In this document: positions 1 to 8,242 of the stretch, piece by piece
Position numbering within the stretch: the first letter of the stretch is position 1
Layout: each line of letters opens with the position of its first letter
Position numbers and translations under genes: made by a program
Source of the DNA: an uncultured Verrucomicrobiales bacterium
GTDB taxonomy: Bacteria > Verrucomicrobiota > Verrucomicrobiia > Verrucomicrobiales > Akkermansiaceae
NCBI GenBank assembly: GCA_938008215.1
Contig: CALLLS010000017.1
Span: 1 to 52,365 of the forward strand
Length of the DNA stretch: 52,365 nt
Direction of reading: 5' to 3'
The notes under the pieces: generated by a model
Database searches by the model: none
Seen by the model: only the letters and a program-made list of their open reading frames with translations
Told to the model about the DNA's origin: nothing

Positions 1-1
1 A

Positions 2-73
2 GAAGCACTTTTGAAGGGATTAGCGCGAGATCCCAAAGAGGGGTTCTCGCTTAAAGAGCAAAAAACATCCTGA
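2..73 (+). CDS. Possible C-terminal end of a gene entering from the left
   Basis: An open frame runs from the window edge to a TGA at 71-73 and would encode about 23 residues ending in KEQKTS. The composition (charged, with ARDPKEGF) is protein-like, but the piece is too short to assign. The opposite strand is also open to the window edge over about the same bases (roughly 1-140), so the strand is not certain. No function is proposed. Confidence 0.2.
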   Translation, partial: EALLKGLARDPKEGFSLKEQKTS

Positions 74-666
74 GAAGCTCTTTTCTCAACGACAACCTTT
101 TCTGTAATCCCGTAGCCCACCGCTTTCTCTTTAGCATCAAACTATAAGCAGCTTAAATAAAAAACGCGCGCGATTAGCGTATTTCGATCAATTTATTTCC
201 CTGTGCAAGGTGCTCCTCGATCGTTGGGAGCAGAGGTAATTCTTTCGCTCATAGCTGCAAGGTATCAGGTAATGAACTATTTGTCATTAGGGTTATTAGT
301 CTTCGCTGAAAAAGAGAGAAATAAAGAGAACAGTAAGAGAGATAGATTACTTTCACAAAACACAGCTATGGGAGTGGTTATGGAAGCGTCCAACTCATTA
401 AACCTAAAAACATACAAAAGACAATTACTTCCACACTACACGACAAAAAACGTACTAGGGTAAAGCCTCCCTTAGAAACGGCGGTTTTATCAAAACTACC
501 CTACCCAGTTTGCTTGTATTATATGGCGAAGCGGTAGGGAGGATTCGATGAATCCTCCACTTATAAAAAATGTCGGGTTATGTGAGTTACTTCCACACTT
601 ATTCGCACTTATGGCTTAGCGTGTTGATTTTCTACATCCAATACAGAAAGAATCTAGTTGCCCTTC
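74..666. other. 593-bp stretch without a convincing gene
   Basis: One open frame (203-463, plus, GTG start) exists, but it has no recognisable motif, has a poor composition and no ribosome-binding signal, so I do not call it. The stretch holds a 13-bp direct repeat (TTACTTCCACACT at 425-437 and 587-599), a small hairpin around 212-232 (GCTCC/GGAGC) and a cluster of competing stems at 445-558 described separately. It is downstream (3') of the minus-strand coaE-rho-rnd group, so part of it is probably that transcript's 3' end. Confidence 0.4.
445..558 (-). promoter_or_regulatory. Terminator/antiterminator-like set of competing hairpins
   Basis: Read on the minus strand, the order is: a perfect 9-bp hairpin (GGAGGATTC at 538-546 with GAATCCTCC at 550-558, 3-nt loop), then CCCTACC (533-539) able to pair with GGTAGGG (499-505), then TAGGGTA (497-503) able to pair with TACCCTA (456-462), followed 5 nt later by six T (450-445). 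The second and third pairings share bases and so exclude each other. CCTCCC/GGGAGG (466-471 with 537-542) is a further alternative. The final stem plus T-tract looks like an intrinsic terminator. It may simply end the rnd transcript; a regulatory switch is inference. Confidence 0.35.
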
Positions 667-1728
667 TTACAGTTCTAGCAAGTTTCGTTGCCAGCTGAGA
701 AGGTTATCCGCTTCAGCAGCGTCTTTCACAATCGCTTCTAGGTTTTTACGGGATGCGATCAAGCTCCCTTCTATATTCAACTTTTTAGCAGCCTCCTCGC
801 GCTTAGAAATTAACCCATTTAATTCACCTTCATCGATAGACATACGAGAACCTTTAACACGCTTAGAGCGCGCTGGCCATTCGCTTTCTGGTAATGCCTT
901 AGCCTTGTCGATCGCATCTAGCAGGGCGGATTTACGGGAAGCTGATATATTTTTAGGTAGATTAATCTCACTTCCCTCCGAGAGTTGGTTTGCCCAATCA
1001 AGCAACCGTTGATTATTAGCTACTTTAAAAACTGGCTTATCAATTTTTTTAGCCTGATCATCACGCCATTCAAAAAGAGCTTTTAGGTAGCGAAGAGGGT
1101 TTGATTGTAAGCTTCCAGATCCAGAGATCCTCCATCTTTCAGAGGGTTCATCCTGAAGCCTTGCGGTATCTTTTAAGGCGTTACATGATTCATGGAACCA
1201 CTCTACCCTCCCTAATTTCTCCAGCTTAACCATGAGGAGGTCGGAAATCTGCTGAAGGTATCTTACGTCATTCATGGCGTAGGTCATCATCTTACTTGTG
1301 AGCGGTCTTTTAGTCCAATCTGCTCTCTGCGAATCCTTAGGAAGCCTTACTCCACACACTTGCTCAACGAGTGGGGCGTAGCCAAATTTTCTAAAGCCAC
1401 AGAGCCGCGCTGCTATTTGCGTATCATGTAAATACTCAGGCGCGACATTTAGGTGCTTATTAAGAAGGTGTAAGTCATAATCACAACCATGTAACCAAAC
1501 CTTCTTCGTTTTTAATATTTCGCAAAACTGTTTAGATAAGTCTAAATTTATAGCATCTAAAAGGTAAAAGCTTCCTTTCACACACACCTGCACTGTACAT
1601 AGCACCTCATCATAGTGATGGAAATTATCTGCTTCTAAATCGAAATAGAATGACCTCGGGTCATATGGTGAGTTTAGCAGTGAATCTAAAAGCTCATCTG
1701 CGCGGGACTGTTCCTCAATGAATTCCAT
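667..1728 (-). CDS. rnd: Ribonuclease D
   Basis: This is a 3'-to-5' exoribonuclease of the DEDDy group that trims tRNA precursors and other stable RNAs. The exonuclease domain fills the first ~180 residues: the first acidic motif is in FDLEAD, the second Asp is in HGCDYDL, and the Tyr-Asp pair is in YAMNDVRYL. The rest (from about residue 215, ALFEWRDDQAKK) matches an HRDC-like C-terminal region. The length of 353 aa is normal for the family. The start lies 3 nt after the rho stop, so coaE, rho and rnd are probably co-transcribed. No Shine-Dalgarno sequence is visible. Confidence 0.9.
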   Translation of the reverse strand: MEFIEEQSRADELLDSLLNSPYDPRSFYFDLEADNFHHYDEVLCTVQVCVKGSFYLLDAINLDLSKQFCEILKTKKVWLHGCDYDLHLLNKHLNVAPEYLHDTQIAARLCGFRKFGYAPLVEQVCGVRLPKDSQRADWTKRPLTSKMMTYAMNDVRYLQQISDLLMVKLEKLGRVEWFHESCNALKDTARLQDEPSERWRISGSGSLQSNPLRYLKALFEWRDDQAKKIDKPVFKVANNQRLLDWANQLSEGSEINLPKNISASRKSALLDAIDKAKALPESEWPARSKRVKGSRMSIDEGELNGLISKREEAAKKLNIEGSLIASRKNLEAIVKDAAEADNLLSWQRNLLEL

Positions 1729-1731
1729 GAT

Positions 1732-3042
1732 TTAGGCTAAACCTCTAATAAGGAGCTCCGCGTTTGATGATGTAAGCGCTATATTCTTAAGAAGTTTTTC
1801 TAATGCTTCACCAGCAGGAACACTACTAAGCTCTTTTCTGATCTGAACAATACGCTTAAACTCATCATCATGATAAAGGCGTTCGTCATTTCTCGTTCCG
1901 CTTTCAAAGAGGTGAATGGCAGGGAAAATGCGCATTTCCGCAAACTCCTGATCGAGCTTCACTTCCATGTTACCCGTTCCCTTAAGTTCCTCAAAAACAA
2001 TATCATCCATTCTGCTCTCCGTTTCCACAAGTGAGGTAGCAACAATCGTTAAACTCCCCCCCTCTTCCACGTTTCTGGCTGTAGAGAAGAATTTGCGCGC
2101 TCTTTGTAATGCCGCTGGCTTTAAACCGCCTGACATAATTGCACCGCCGCCGCCCGCATTATTAAAGCCTCGCGCCAGTCTTGTAAGACTATCAAGCAGC
2201 AGAACCACGTCTTTCTTCTGCTCCACTAAGCGCTTAGCTCTCTCTAAAACAATATCTGCTACTTGCGCATGTCTCTTAGCAGGCTCATCAAAGGTGGACG
2301 CATATACAGAAGCTCCTGTTATCGTCTCCTCAAAATCAGTAACCTCCTCAGGGCGCTCATCTAAGAGAAGAACCATTAGCTCTGCCTCTGGGTGGTTTTG
2401 TTCAATAGCTGCCGCGATGCTTTTAAGAACCATCGTCTTTCCTCCTCTAGGAGGAGCCACTACAAGAGCTCTTTGTCCTTTGCCTATTGGTGCAACAAGG
2501 TCTAGAATCCTGCCCGTATTGGAGGGACGATTATGAATTTCTAACTGTAACCTGTCTTCAGGATACATAGAAGTGAGGTATTCAAAGTCTAACCCGTCTT
2601 TAAACTCCCCAGCTGGTTGGTCTTCTATTTCTACAATTTCTGATACCGTAAGAAACTTATCTCTCCCTTTTGGTGCCCTAAGAACAGCCTTAATCTTTTG
2701 CCCGTTTTTCAAGCCAAACTCTCTAACGAATTGCGGTGCTAAATAACAATCATCTGGTGAGGTCTTAAAGCTTCTTGCAGGGTCTCTGAGCATAGAGAAT
2801 TTATCGCTGGCTCCTTCTAGCATTCCTTCGCAAACAAGAGCGACGTCATTTTTAGCATAAAAGGTAGCAATATCGAATACGAGGTGTGCTCTGGTAAGAT
2901 GCGCGGAGGTAGTAATTCCGATCTCCTTTTGGATTTTACGTAATTCCAAATGACTAAGTTTTCTTAGTTCATTGAGAATGATTTGGTCAGGAAGTTCTAT
3001 ATTAGATTCTTCCAGTGTATTAGTGGATTCTTTTACACTCAT
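1732..3042 (-). CDS. rho: Transcription termination factor Rho
   Basis: This is the hexameric RNA-dependent ATPase that ends transcription at Rho-dependent sites. The N-terminal Rho_N helical part (LRKLSHLELRKIQKEIGI) is followed by the RNA-binding cold-shock-like domain (DDCYLAPQFVREFGLKNG). The ATPase core has Walker A in APPRGGKT, then DERPEEVTDF, the TFDEPAKRHAQVAD segment and LLLDSLTRLARGFN. The length of 436 aa is close to the usual ~420 with no large insertion. The P-loop reads PPRGGKT rather than the more common PPKAGKT. The ATG overlaps the coaE stop by one base (TAATG), which suggests translational coupling. Confidence 0.97.
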   Translation of the reverse strand: MSVKESTNTLEESNIELPDQIILNELRKLSHLELRKIQKEIGITTSAHLTRAHLVFDIATFYAKNDVALVCEGMLEGASDKFSMLRDPARSFKTSPDDCYLAPQFVREFGLKNGQKIKAVLRAPKGRDKFLTVSEIVEIEDQPAGEFKDGLDFEYLTSMYPEDRLQLEIHNRPSNTGRILDLVAPIGKGQRALVVAPPRGGKTMVLKSIAAAIEQNHPEAELMVLLLDERPEEVTDFEETITGASVYASTFDEPAKRHAQVADIVLERAKRLVEQKKDVVLLLDSLTRLARGFNNAGGGGAIMSGGLKPAALQRARKFFSTARNVEEGGSLTIVATSLVETESRMDDIVFEELKGTGNMEVKLDQEFAEMRIFPAIHLFESGTRNDERLYHDDEFKRIVQIRKELSSVPAGEALEKLLKNIALTSSNAELLIRGLA

Positions 3043-3623
3043 TAAAAAATATGGTGAATAAGAGTATCTATTTGTCTTTCGAGTTGAGCATGACAGCCTT
3101 CATTCCAAATAACGTGGTCTGCTAGGCTTATCTTATGTGAGATACTAACTTGTGAGGTGATCATTGCTTTTGTTGTATCAATGTCAAGTTTTGATCTTAA
3201 CCTAAGTCTTTTAAATTGTGTGGCGCTTGAGCAAGCGACAACTATCACTCGGTCTAATGGGTATTCGACATCTTTCTCGAATAAAAGAGGGATATCCGCT
3301 ACTAGATGTTGCCCCTCCACAAGGCTTTCCTTTACTCTATGAAAGGAATCTTGGACTCTTGGATGAAAAATACTTTCCAGCTCTTTTTTTAGCTCAATAT
3401 TATTAAACACGGCTGTTCTAATAATACTTCTTACAGGGTTGCCTTCATCATCTACAACCTCTTTGCCGAACAATTCGATGAGATCAGCTAAAACTTCCTG
3501 TTTTTTATATAAGTCGGTTACGCATTGATCCGCATCAAACCCCTTAATATTTGGGCTTTGGATAAGGCGTTTAAAAACGGTCGACTTCCCAGTCGCAATG
3601 TTTCCTGTCAGTCCTAGTATCAT
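3042..3623 (-). CDS. coaE: Dephospho-CoA kinase
   Basis: This enzyme phosphorylates the ribose 3'-hydroxyl of dephospho-CoA in the last step of coenzyme A synthesis. The N-terminus carries the P-loop (LTGNIATGKSTVFK); the family pattern continues with GFDADQCVTDLY and the ADIPLLFE segment. The length of 193 aa is typical. It is the first gene of the tight coaE-rho-rnd group, 55 bp after the stop of the secretin gene, and may be read through from the pilus-like operon. Another CoA gene, coaC, is near 45.9 kb. Confidence 0.92.
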   Translation of the reverse strand: MILGLTGNIATGKSTVFKRLIQSPNIKGFDADQCVTDLYKKQEVLADLIELFGKEVVDDEGNPVRSIIRTAVFNNIELKKELESIFHPRVQDSFHRVKESLVEGQHLVADIPLLFEKDVEYPLDRVIVVACSSATQFKRLRLRSKLDIDTTKAMITSQVSISHKISLADHVIWNEGCHAQLERQIDTLIHHIF

Positions 3624-3678
3624 ATAAAAAAATTGACTTAGAATATGAGCCAGTTTTGAAGGTTTTACTAAGCTACTA

Positions 3679-6132
3679 TTAGTTTATCGGCGGAGGTAAT
3701 AACGAGTCCCCTAAGAGATCGTCAGCAGGATTAGATAAATCAAAGTTAGCTCCTCTGATCGGCTTACCTGTCGCGTCAATCACCTGTGCAGTAACGAAGA
3801 TGATTAGATTGCTCTTAATCCTATTCTCAGAATTACTTTGGAATAGTCTACCTATGAGCGGGATATCCCCGAGAATTGGTACTTTATCTTCCACTTTTTG
3901 AACATTCTCTCTGAGTAACCCCCCCACCGCTATCGTGTGACCATCATAGATCGTAAGTGCTGTGCTTACTCTACGGGTTGTAAACACAGGCATCTCAATT
4001 CTATTCTCTGTGATCACTACTTGGTTACCATCATCATCAGTTCCAGTAATTGGAGAGCCATAGTTAATAAATCCTTCGAACTCAACAATCTCAGGCGCGA
4101 AATCTAAGTTGATCACGTAGTCATTCGTCTCACCAGTAGTAGGCTGAATCTCAAGCGTAACTCCAGTATTACGAGTATCAAATGCAGTTGGAGTAGCTGG
4201 CGTTACTGGAAAAATCCCTGTTGATCGCACATTCTGAGGAACTTCTGGTGGCTCATATTCAGTAGGATAGATCAGCTCCCTGATTATCTCTATCTTAGCT
4301 GTATCACCACTACGTGCTACAATGCTTGGCGCGTTCATCACATCAGCTCCTTTTTTCTGCGAGAGCCCGCGTAATATAACCTCTAGAGTATTACCACTTA
4401 TGATACCTCCTATACTTAGAATTCCTGGTGCTGTAAGAGCAGATGCCGCAGATGCCGTAGAACCACTTTGAATTAAGGCACTAATACTATCTCTAGTGAT
4501 TGCACCATCACCAGACCTAAGCCCGCTCGTGCTCGCTCTTGCCCCGCCATTAGTGAAACCACCTTTTATTTGTCCATTACCTATGGATCCACCATTAAGG
4601 GCTGAACCTGAACCAACTGCTGTATATCCCCAGTCGAAACCTAATTCGTCTGTGTTTTCTTGAGAAACTTCCACAAATTTAGTGAGAATTTTAATTTGTT
4701 TAGGTGTTTGGCGATTCACCCTCTCAACGATGTTATCGATGAGATCTAAGTTATTAATGGTGTTTCTTACTATTAGAGTAGAAGTTCCAGGCAAGAAATT
4801 AGCAGTGGCACCTTCATTAAACTCCACACCAGTATTAGCGAGTAACTCCTGAACTGACTGCGAAGAACCAAAAGCAGAATTATCGCTACCGCTATCAACA
4901 GCGAACGGGTCATCGCTTGCAGAGCTACCACCTCCAGCTGTTCCTCCCAAATCGGAGATAAAGGTAGGTGTTACATTCCAATTTCGTGTGATCAATTCTG
5001 ATGTGTCCGTAGAATCTAATGGGAGAAGAGTGACTGCATACTCGTCAACTCTATAACGTAGTTTGGCTAGATCACAAATGAATTGCAAGACTTGCACCAG
5101 AGGGACGCTTTGCAATTTAAGCTGAGGGATTCTTGCTGTTGTGGGATCCCCTGAATTACTAGATAGGTCGTCCTCCGAGAGTAAATCACTGTCAACACCA
5201 CCTGCTACTGATTGTGTACCACGGACAATGAAGTTTACTCCTTTACGTGATGGATCAATAACTGTATTATCCAGTTCACGAGAGCGCATGCGCAGAAAAT
5301 CGACCGCCTCTTCAACAGAAGTATCTTCAAAGTCTACTGATGGAATGATGATATTTTTTAGCTTCTCAGTAATATAGGACGAACGATCATCATTATTAAA
5401 GCCCCCAGACGTTTGAATACTGCTCACATCGTCTAAGTTAGGAGATACTGCTATTTCCCAAGCTTTATCTACTTCTGATAGTAAACGAGCTCTTGTTTCA
5501 TCATATGCCGCTCTGTAGTAATCCGCTTTAATTTGCGAACACCTTTCCAACCAACGACGTGCTGCTTTATTGTAACTATCTATTTTCAGGACATTATTAA
5601 ACTCAACCTCGGCTTTATCAAACTGCCCGAGATTATAATACCCTTCGCCTAAATAGAGCAAGCGGCGCACACGATCTACATTCTTTGTGTGCTCGTAAGT
5701 TAAAGCGGGGTTGGTCCGTATAGGGTCATCTAAGTAATCAAGCTGCCTGAGAGCTGCCTGATTTGTTGGGTCTTCTTTTATTACTTCTTCTAGGATTTCG
5801 CGTGCTTCATCGTATTTACCGATCTGCCTATACTTTTGGGAAAGAGCTACGCTTCCATCACCTAAATGCTCAGTTATAGCCTTACGACGCGTTCTCGTAG
5901 CACTCCCTTCTGGCGTCTTATCCATCGCTGAGCGGTATTCACTCACTGCAGACTCGAAATCTCCTTCTGCGTATGCACGACGCCCATCCATAAGATGTTG
6001 CTCAGCTTCCATGATGAGGTTTTCACGTCTAACCCTCTCTCGCTCAGCTAGACTTTCTGCATGAATTGCGCCCACTAAACAGAGCGGGAAAAGTGCGGAT
6101 ATTAGTAATTTCTTTAATGTGTGTTTGCTCAT
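3679..6132 (-). CDS. TPR-secretin (PilQ/Amuc_1098-like)
   Basis: This is an outer-membrane secretin channel subunit. A signal peptide (LLISALFPLCLVGAIHA) is followed by at least two TPR-like repeats (GDFESAVSEYRSAMDKTP, GQFDKAEVEFNNVLKIDS). A secretin N-type domain comes next (PSVDFEDTSVEEAVDFLR), and a C-terminal secretin domain ends with VPILGDIPLIGRLFQS and NLIIFVTAQVID. The middle contains Ser/Gly-rich low-complexity loops. The 817-residue length and the fused N-terminal TPRs differ from proteobacterial PilQ and fit the Akkermansia Amuc_1098 type, as I recall it. It is last in the five-gene pilus-like cluster, 106 bp after its neighbour's stop. Confidence 0.88.
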   Translation of the reverse strand: MSKHTLKKLLISALFPLCLVGAIHAESLAERERVRRENLIMEAEQHLMDGRRAYAEGDFESAVSEYRSAMDKTPEGSATRTRRKAITEHLGDGSVALSQKYRQIGKYDEAREILEEVIKEDPTNQAALRQLDYLDDPIRTNPALTYEHTKNVDRVRRLLYLGEGYYNLGQFDKAEVEFNNVLKIDSYNKAARRWLERCSQIKADYYRAAYDETRARLLSEVDKAWEIAVSPNLDDVSSIQTSGGFNNDDRSSYITEKLKNIIIPSVDFEDTSVEEAVDFLRMRSRELDNTVIDPSRKGVNFIVRGTQSVAGGVDSDLLSEDDLSSNSGDPTTARIPQLKLQSVPLVQVLQFICDLAKLRYRVDEYAVTLLPLDSTDTSELITRNWNVTPTFISDLGGTAGGGSSASDDPFAVDSGSDNSAFGSSQSVQELLANTGVEFNEGATANFLPGTSTLIVRNTINNLDLIDNIVERVNRQTPKQIKILTKFVEVSQENTDELGFDWGYTAVGSGSALNGGSIGNGQIKGGFTNGGARASTSGLRSGDGAITRDSISALIQSGSTASAASALTAPGILSIGGIISGNTLEVILRGLSQKKGADVMNAPSIVARSGDTAKIEIIRELIYPTEYEPPEVPQNVRSTGIFPVTPATPTAFDTRNTGVTLEIQPTTGETNDYVINLDFAPEIVEFEGFINYGSPITGTDDDGNQVVITENRIEMPVFTTRRVSTALTIYDGHTIAVGGLLRENVQKVEDKVPILGDIPLIGRLFQSNSENRIKSNLIIFVTAQVIDATGKPIRGANFDLSNPADDLLGDSLLPPPIN

Positions 6133-6238
6133 AGCGTATGGAAAAGCATAATTATATGCGTTATAGCTCTTAAATAATGAGGTTTGCGAAGGCTTTTAAA
6201 AATAAATGTTGATTTAGGATGTTTTAATGAGGCTTTTG

Positions 6239-7240
6239 CTATTTTAGAGAGAGAGAAAGCTCCTGAGTTTGCTCACCAACTAAATATTGAATAATTGCAT
6301 TTCCTCCCTCACTCACTTCTTTGAAATGAAACTTCCCTTCTTCATTTACGTTACCATTCGGAAGGTCAAACTTCGTATTTTCGCTGAGAGTAAAGGCCGC
6401 ACTTTCTTTACCTAAAGCATCAAGGACAAAGGTAACTTTATAATCCTGACCTAGAAAGTCATTACTTCTCCCCCTAACAATCTCCATCAATTTTTGTTTC
6501 TTTGTGTCATTAATGATAGCATATTTGACTTTCCTCTGAGCTCCACCTGCATCCTGCTCTTTTTCTATAACATCATTTAAAACAAACCTACTGAGAGCTG
6601 GATCTTTATCGAAAAAGCGCGCTCCTCTTCCTATATATTGAGAGCGCAGTTGCACTTTATTACCATCTGCATATTTAAATTGATATTGGTCTTCACCTAT
6701 ATCCGAAGAGAAATAGACCTTCCATTTTAGTGATGAACTCCCCACAACCTTAAGTTTAGAAATTAGATCTGGAAAATCTTCAGAATCAGAAGGGTTCGTC
6801 TTCGCCCTATATTCCTCTAGATTGGAAAAGCCGTCATTATCCGCATCTCTTGCGAGGGCGTCCTTATAACTTGGATCTATTTTATGTCTAAGCCACCATT
6901 TATTTGGAATAGGCGGATGAACAGGCGTGCCGTTTTCATTAAAAAGATCTATGAGTTCATGATGTCCGGGGATTTGAAAAAGCTGAATAGGCGTGAGCAT
7001 CTCTATATTCCTCCCCTTTAGCATACTATTTTCCCACTCAGGTGGGTTGTTTAGTAGATTTGCCGCTATATCGATTTGCTTTTCACCTGTTTCACTGAGC
7101 TCCTTTGGGTCACTATGCGTCACCTTAAATGTCTCTTCTAAAGACTTATAGCCCTTAATAGAGAGTATAACCAGAGCGACAGCCACTGCTATCCCAAGCC
7201 CTAGTATAATCTTTTCGTCTTGTTTACCCGTCTTAACCAT
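6239..7240 (-). CDS. Single-pass membrane protein, Amuc_1099-like
   Basis: This 333-residue protein has one N-terminal membrane helix (about residues 12-30, LGLGIAVAVALVILSIKGY) and a large extracytoplasmic part. Around residues 130-155 it carries a calcium-binding thrombospondin-3-like stretch, DADNDGFSNLEEYRAKTNP. The remainder looks beta-rich and I recognise no enzyme motif. The call rests on its position between the secretin and the Amuc_1100-like gene. The gene is 8 nt from its upstream neighbour, so it is in the same operon. A role as a periplasmic alignment or linker component of the pilus-like machine is inference. Confidence 0.72.
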   Translation of the reverse strand: MVKTGKQDEKIILGLGIAVAVALVILSIKGYKSLEETFKVTHSDPKELSETGEKQIDIAANLLNNPPEWENSMLKGRNIEMLTPIQLFQIPGHHELIDLFNENGTPVHPPIPNKWWLRHKIDPSYKDALARDADNDGFSNLEEYRAKTNPSDSEDFPDLISKLKVVGSSSLKWKVYFSSDIGEDQYQFKYADGNKVQLRSQYIGRGARFFDKDPALSRFVLNDVIEKEQDAGGAQRKVKYAIINDTKKQKLMEIVRGRSNDFLGQDYKVTFVLDALGKESAAFTLSENTKFDLPNGNVNEEGKFHFKEVSEGGNAIIQYLVGEQTQELSLSLK

Positions 7241-7248
7241 AATAAAAA

Positions 7249-8238
7249 CTACTTAATCTCTGGGAGCTCTGCCTGCTTTTGAAAATAAACCAAATTAAGA
7301 TCTATAAAGACGGCTACCATTTCTTGCCCCAAGACCTGATTGAAGAGCTTCTCGTCACTTAATTCCAATTTATCTGGTAAAGCTAGACCACCCTCTCCAT
7401 TGCCTTCAGATTCAAAGATCTGATCAAGCGATTCATCTGAGCTTTCCTGCTCTTGCGGTAATCCCCCTCCCTCATTATTCTCTTCGGATTTTGCCTTAGT
7501 TTCTACAAGCTTCAACTTAATTGTATCTATCGTAAAGAGATATTCATTGGATCTAATTAAAGCGTTTAGAAAGCTTCTTGCATTTTCCTCATAACCTATA
7601 AATGTAAGTTGAATAGGCATTGAAACAGAGTAAGGGATTTGAAGCTTACTCTTGTCCCTATAGTTAGATTTCTTATTCATATCCTCTCCAGCATTCACTT
7701 CTGCATTTGCAGACTTCCTATAAATATTAAGTAGTTCCTGCGGATTATGATCAGCTAATGTAGTGTGTAGCCAATCCATAGCACCTAGCTGGTAATTCAG
7801 GATGCCCGTAGCCGCCCTTGGAGCGGGAACAGTCCTGTATTTTTCAAACCCGCAATACCAATCCTCTGGTAGTAATATCCCCTTTTCGTTGTAGAGAGCT
7901 TTAATCCGCTTATTTGCTTTTACTAAATTGCTTGCAAATTTAGAAGAAGGAATTGTCTTAAGACTCGTAATAGTTGAGGACTGAAGAGCACTTCTTAAGC
8001 CTTCTATCTTTCCTCTGTAAGACGATAAGGAGTCTTTAAGCTTATTAATATTTTCCTGATTCGGGTAGCCCTCCATTGATTCCATCTGGTCCAGTTCGTT
8101 TACACGTGATTTATACGTTTTATTTTTTTTAACAAATTCAGACTTTTTAACAAAACCATAAGCGAGTGCCCCACCTCCAACTATTAGTGAAATTATTATT
8201 AGCGTGAGTAGAAACGGATTTTTTTTTGCTTTTTCCAT
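7249..8238 (-). CDS. Amuc_1100-like pilus-locus membrane protein
   Basis: This 329-residue protein has a short cytoplasmic start (MEKAKKNPF), one membrane helix (about residues 8-30), a coiled-coil-prone segment (residues ~35-85) and a soluble domain containing IQLTFIGYEENARSFLNALI, which resembles the PilO-like ferredoxin fold arrangement. An acidic, low-complexity insertion (EENNEGGGLPQEQESSDES) lies near residue 250. Its place between the 1099-like and PilM-like genes matches Amuc_1100, the Akkermansia outer-surface protein reported to act on host TLR2. Here there is no sign of a gut habitat, so a structural PilO-type role is the safer inference. Confidence 0.75.
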   Translation of the reverse strand: MEKAKKNPFLLTLIIISLIVGGGALAYGFVKKSEFVKKNKTYKSRVNELDQMESMEGYPNQENINKLKDSLSSYRGKIEGLRSALQSSTITSLKTIPSSKFASNLVKANKRIKALYNEKGILLPEDWYCGFEKYRTVPAPRAATGILNYQLGAMDWLHTTLADHNPQELLNIYRKSANAEVNAGEDMNKKSNYRDKSKLQIPYSVSMPIQLTFIGYEENARSFLNALIRSNEYLFTIDTIKLKLVETKAKSEENNEGGGLPQEQESSDESLDQIFESEGNGEGGLALPDKLELSDEKLFNQVLGQEMVAVFIDLNLVYFQKQAELPEIK

Positions 8239-8242
8239 AATC

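Noticed and set aside
203-463. 86-codon open frame at the left end
   Set aside because: GTG start, no ribosome-binding signal, no family pattern; the region is better explained as non-coding with repeats.
1967-2536. 189-codon open frame antisense to rho
   Set aside because: It lies inside a clear Rho gene; Ser/Pro-rich composition is the shadow of the coding strand.
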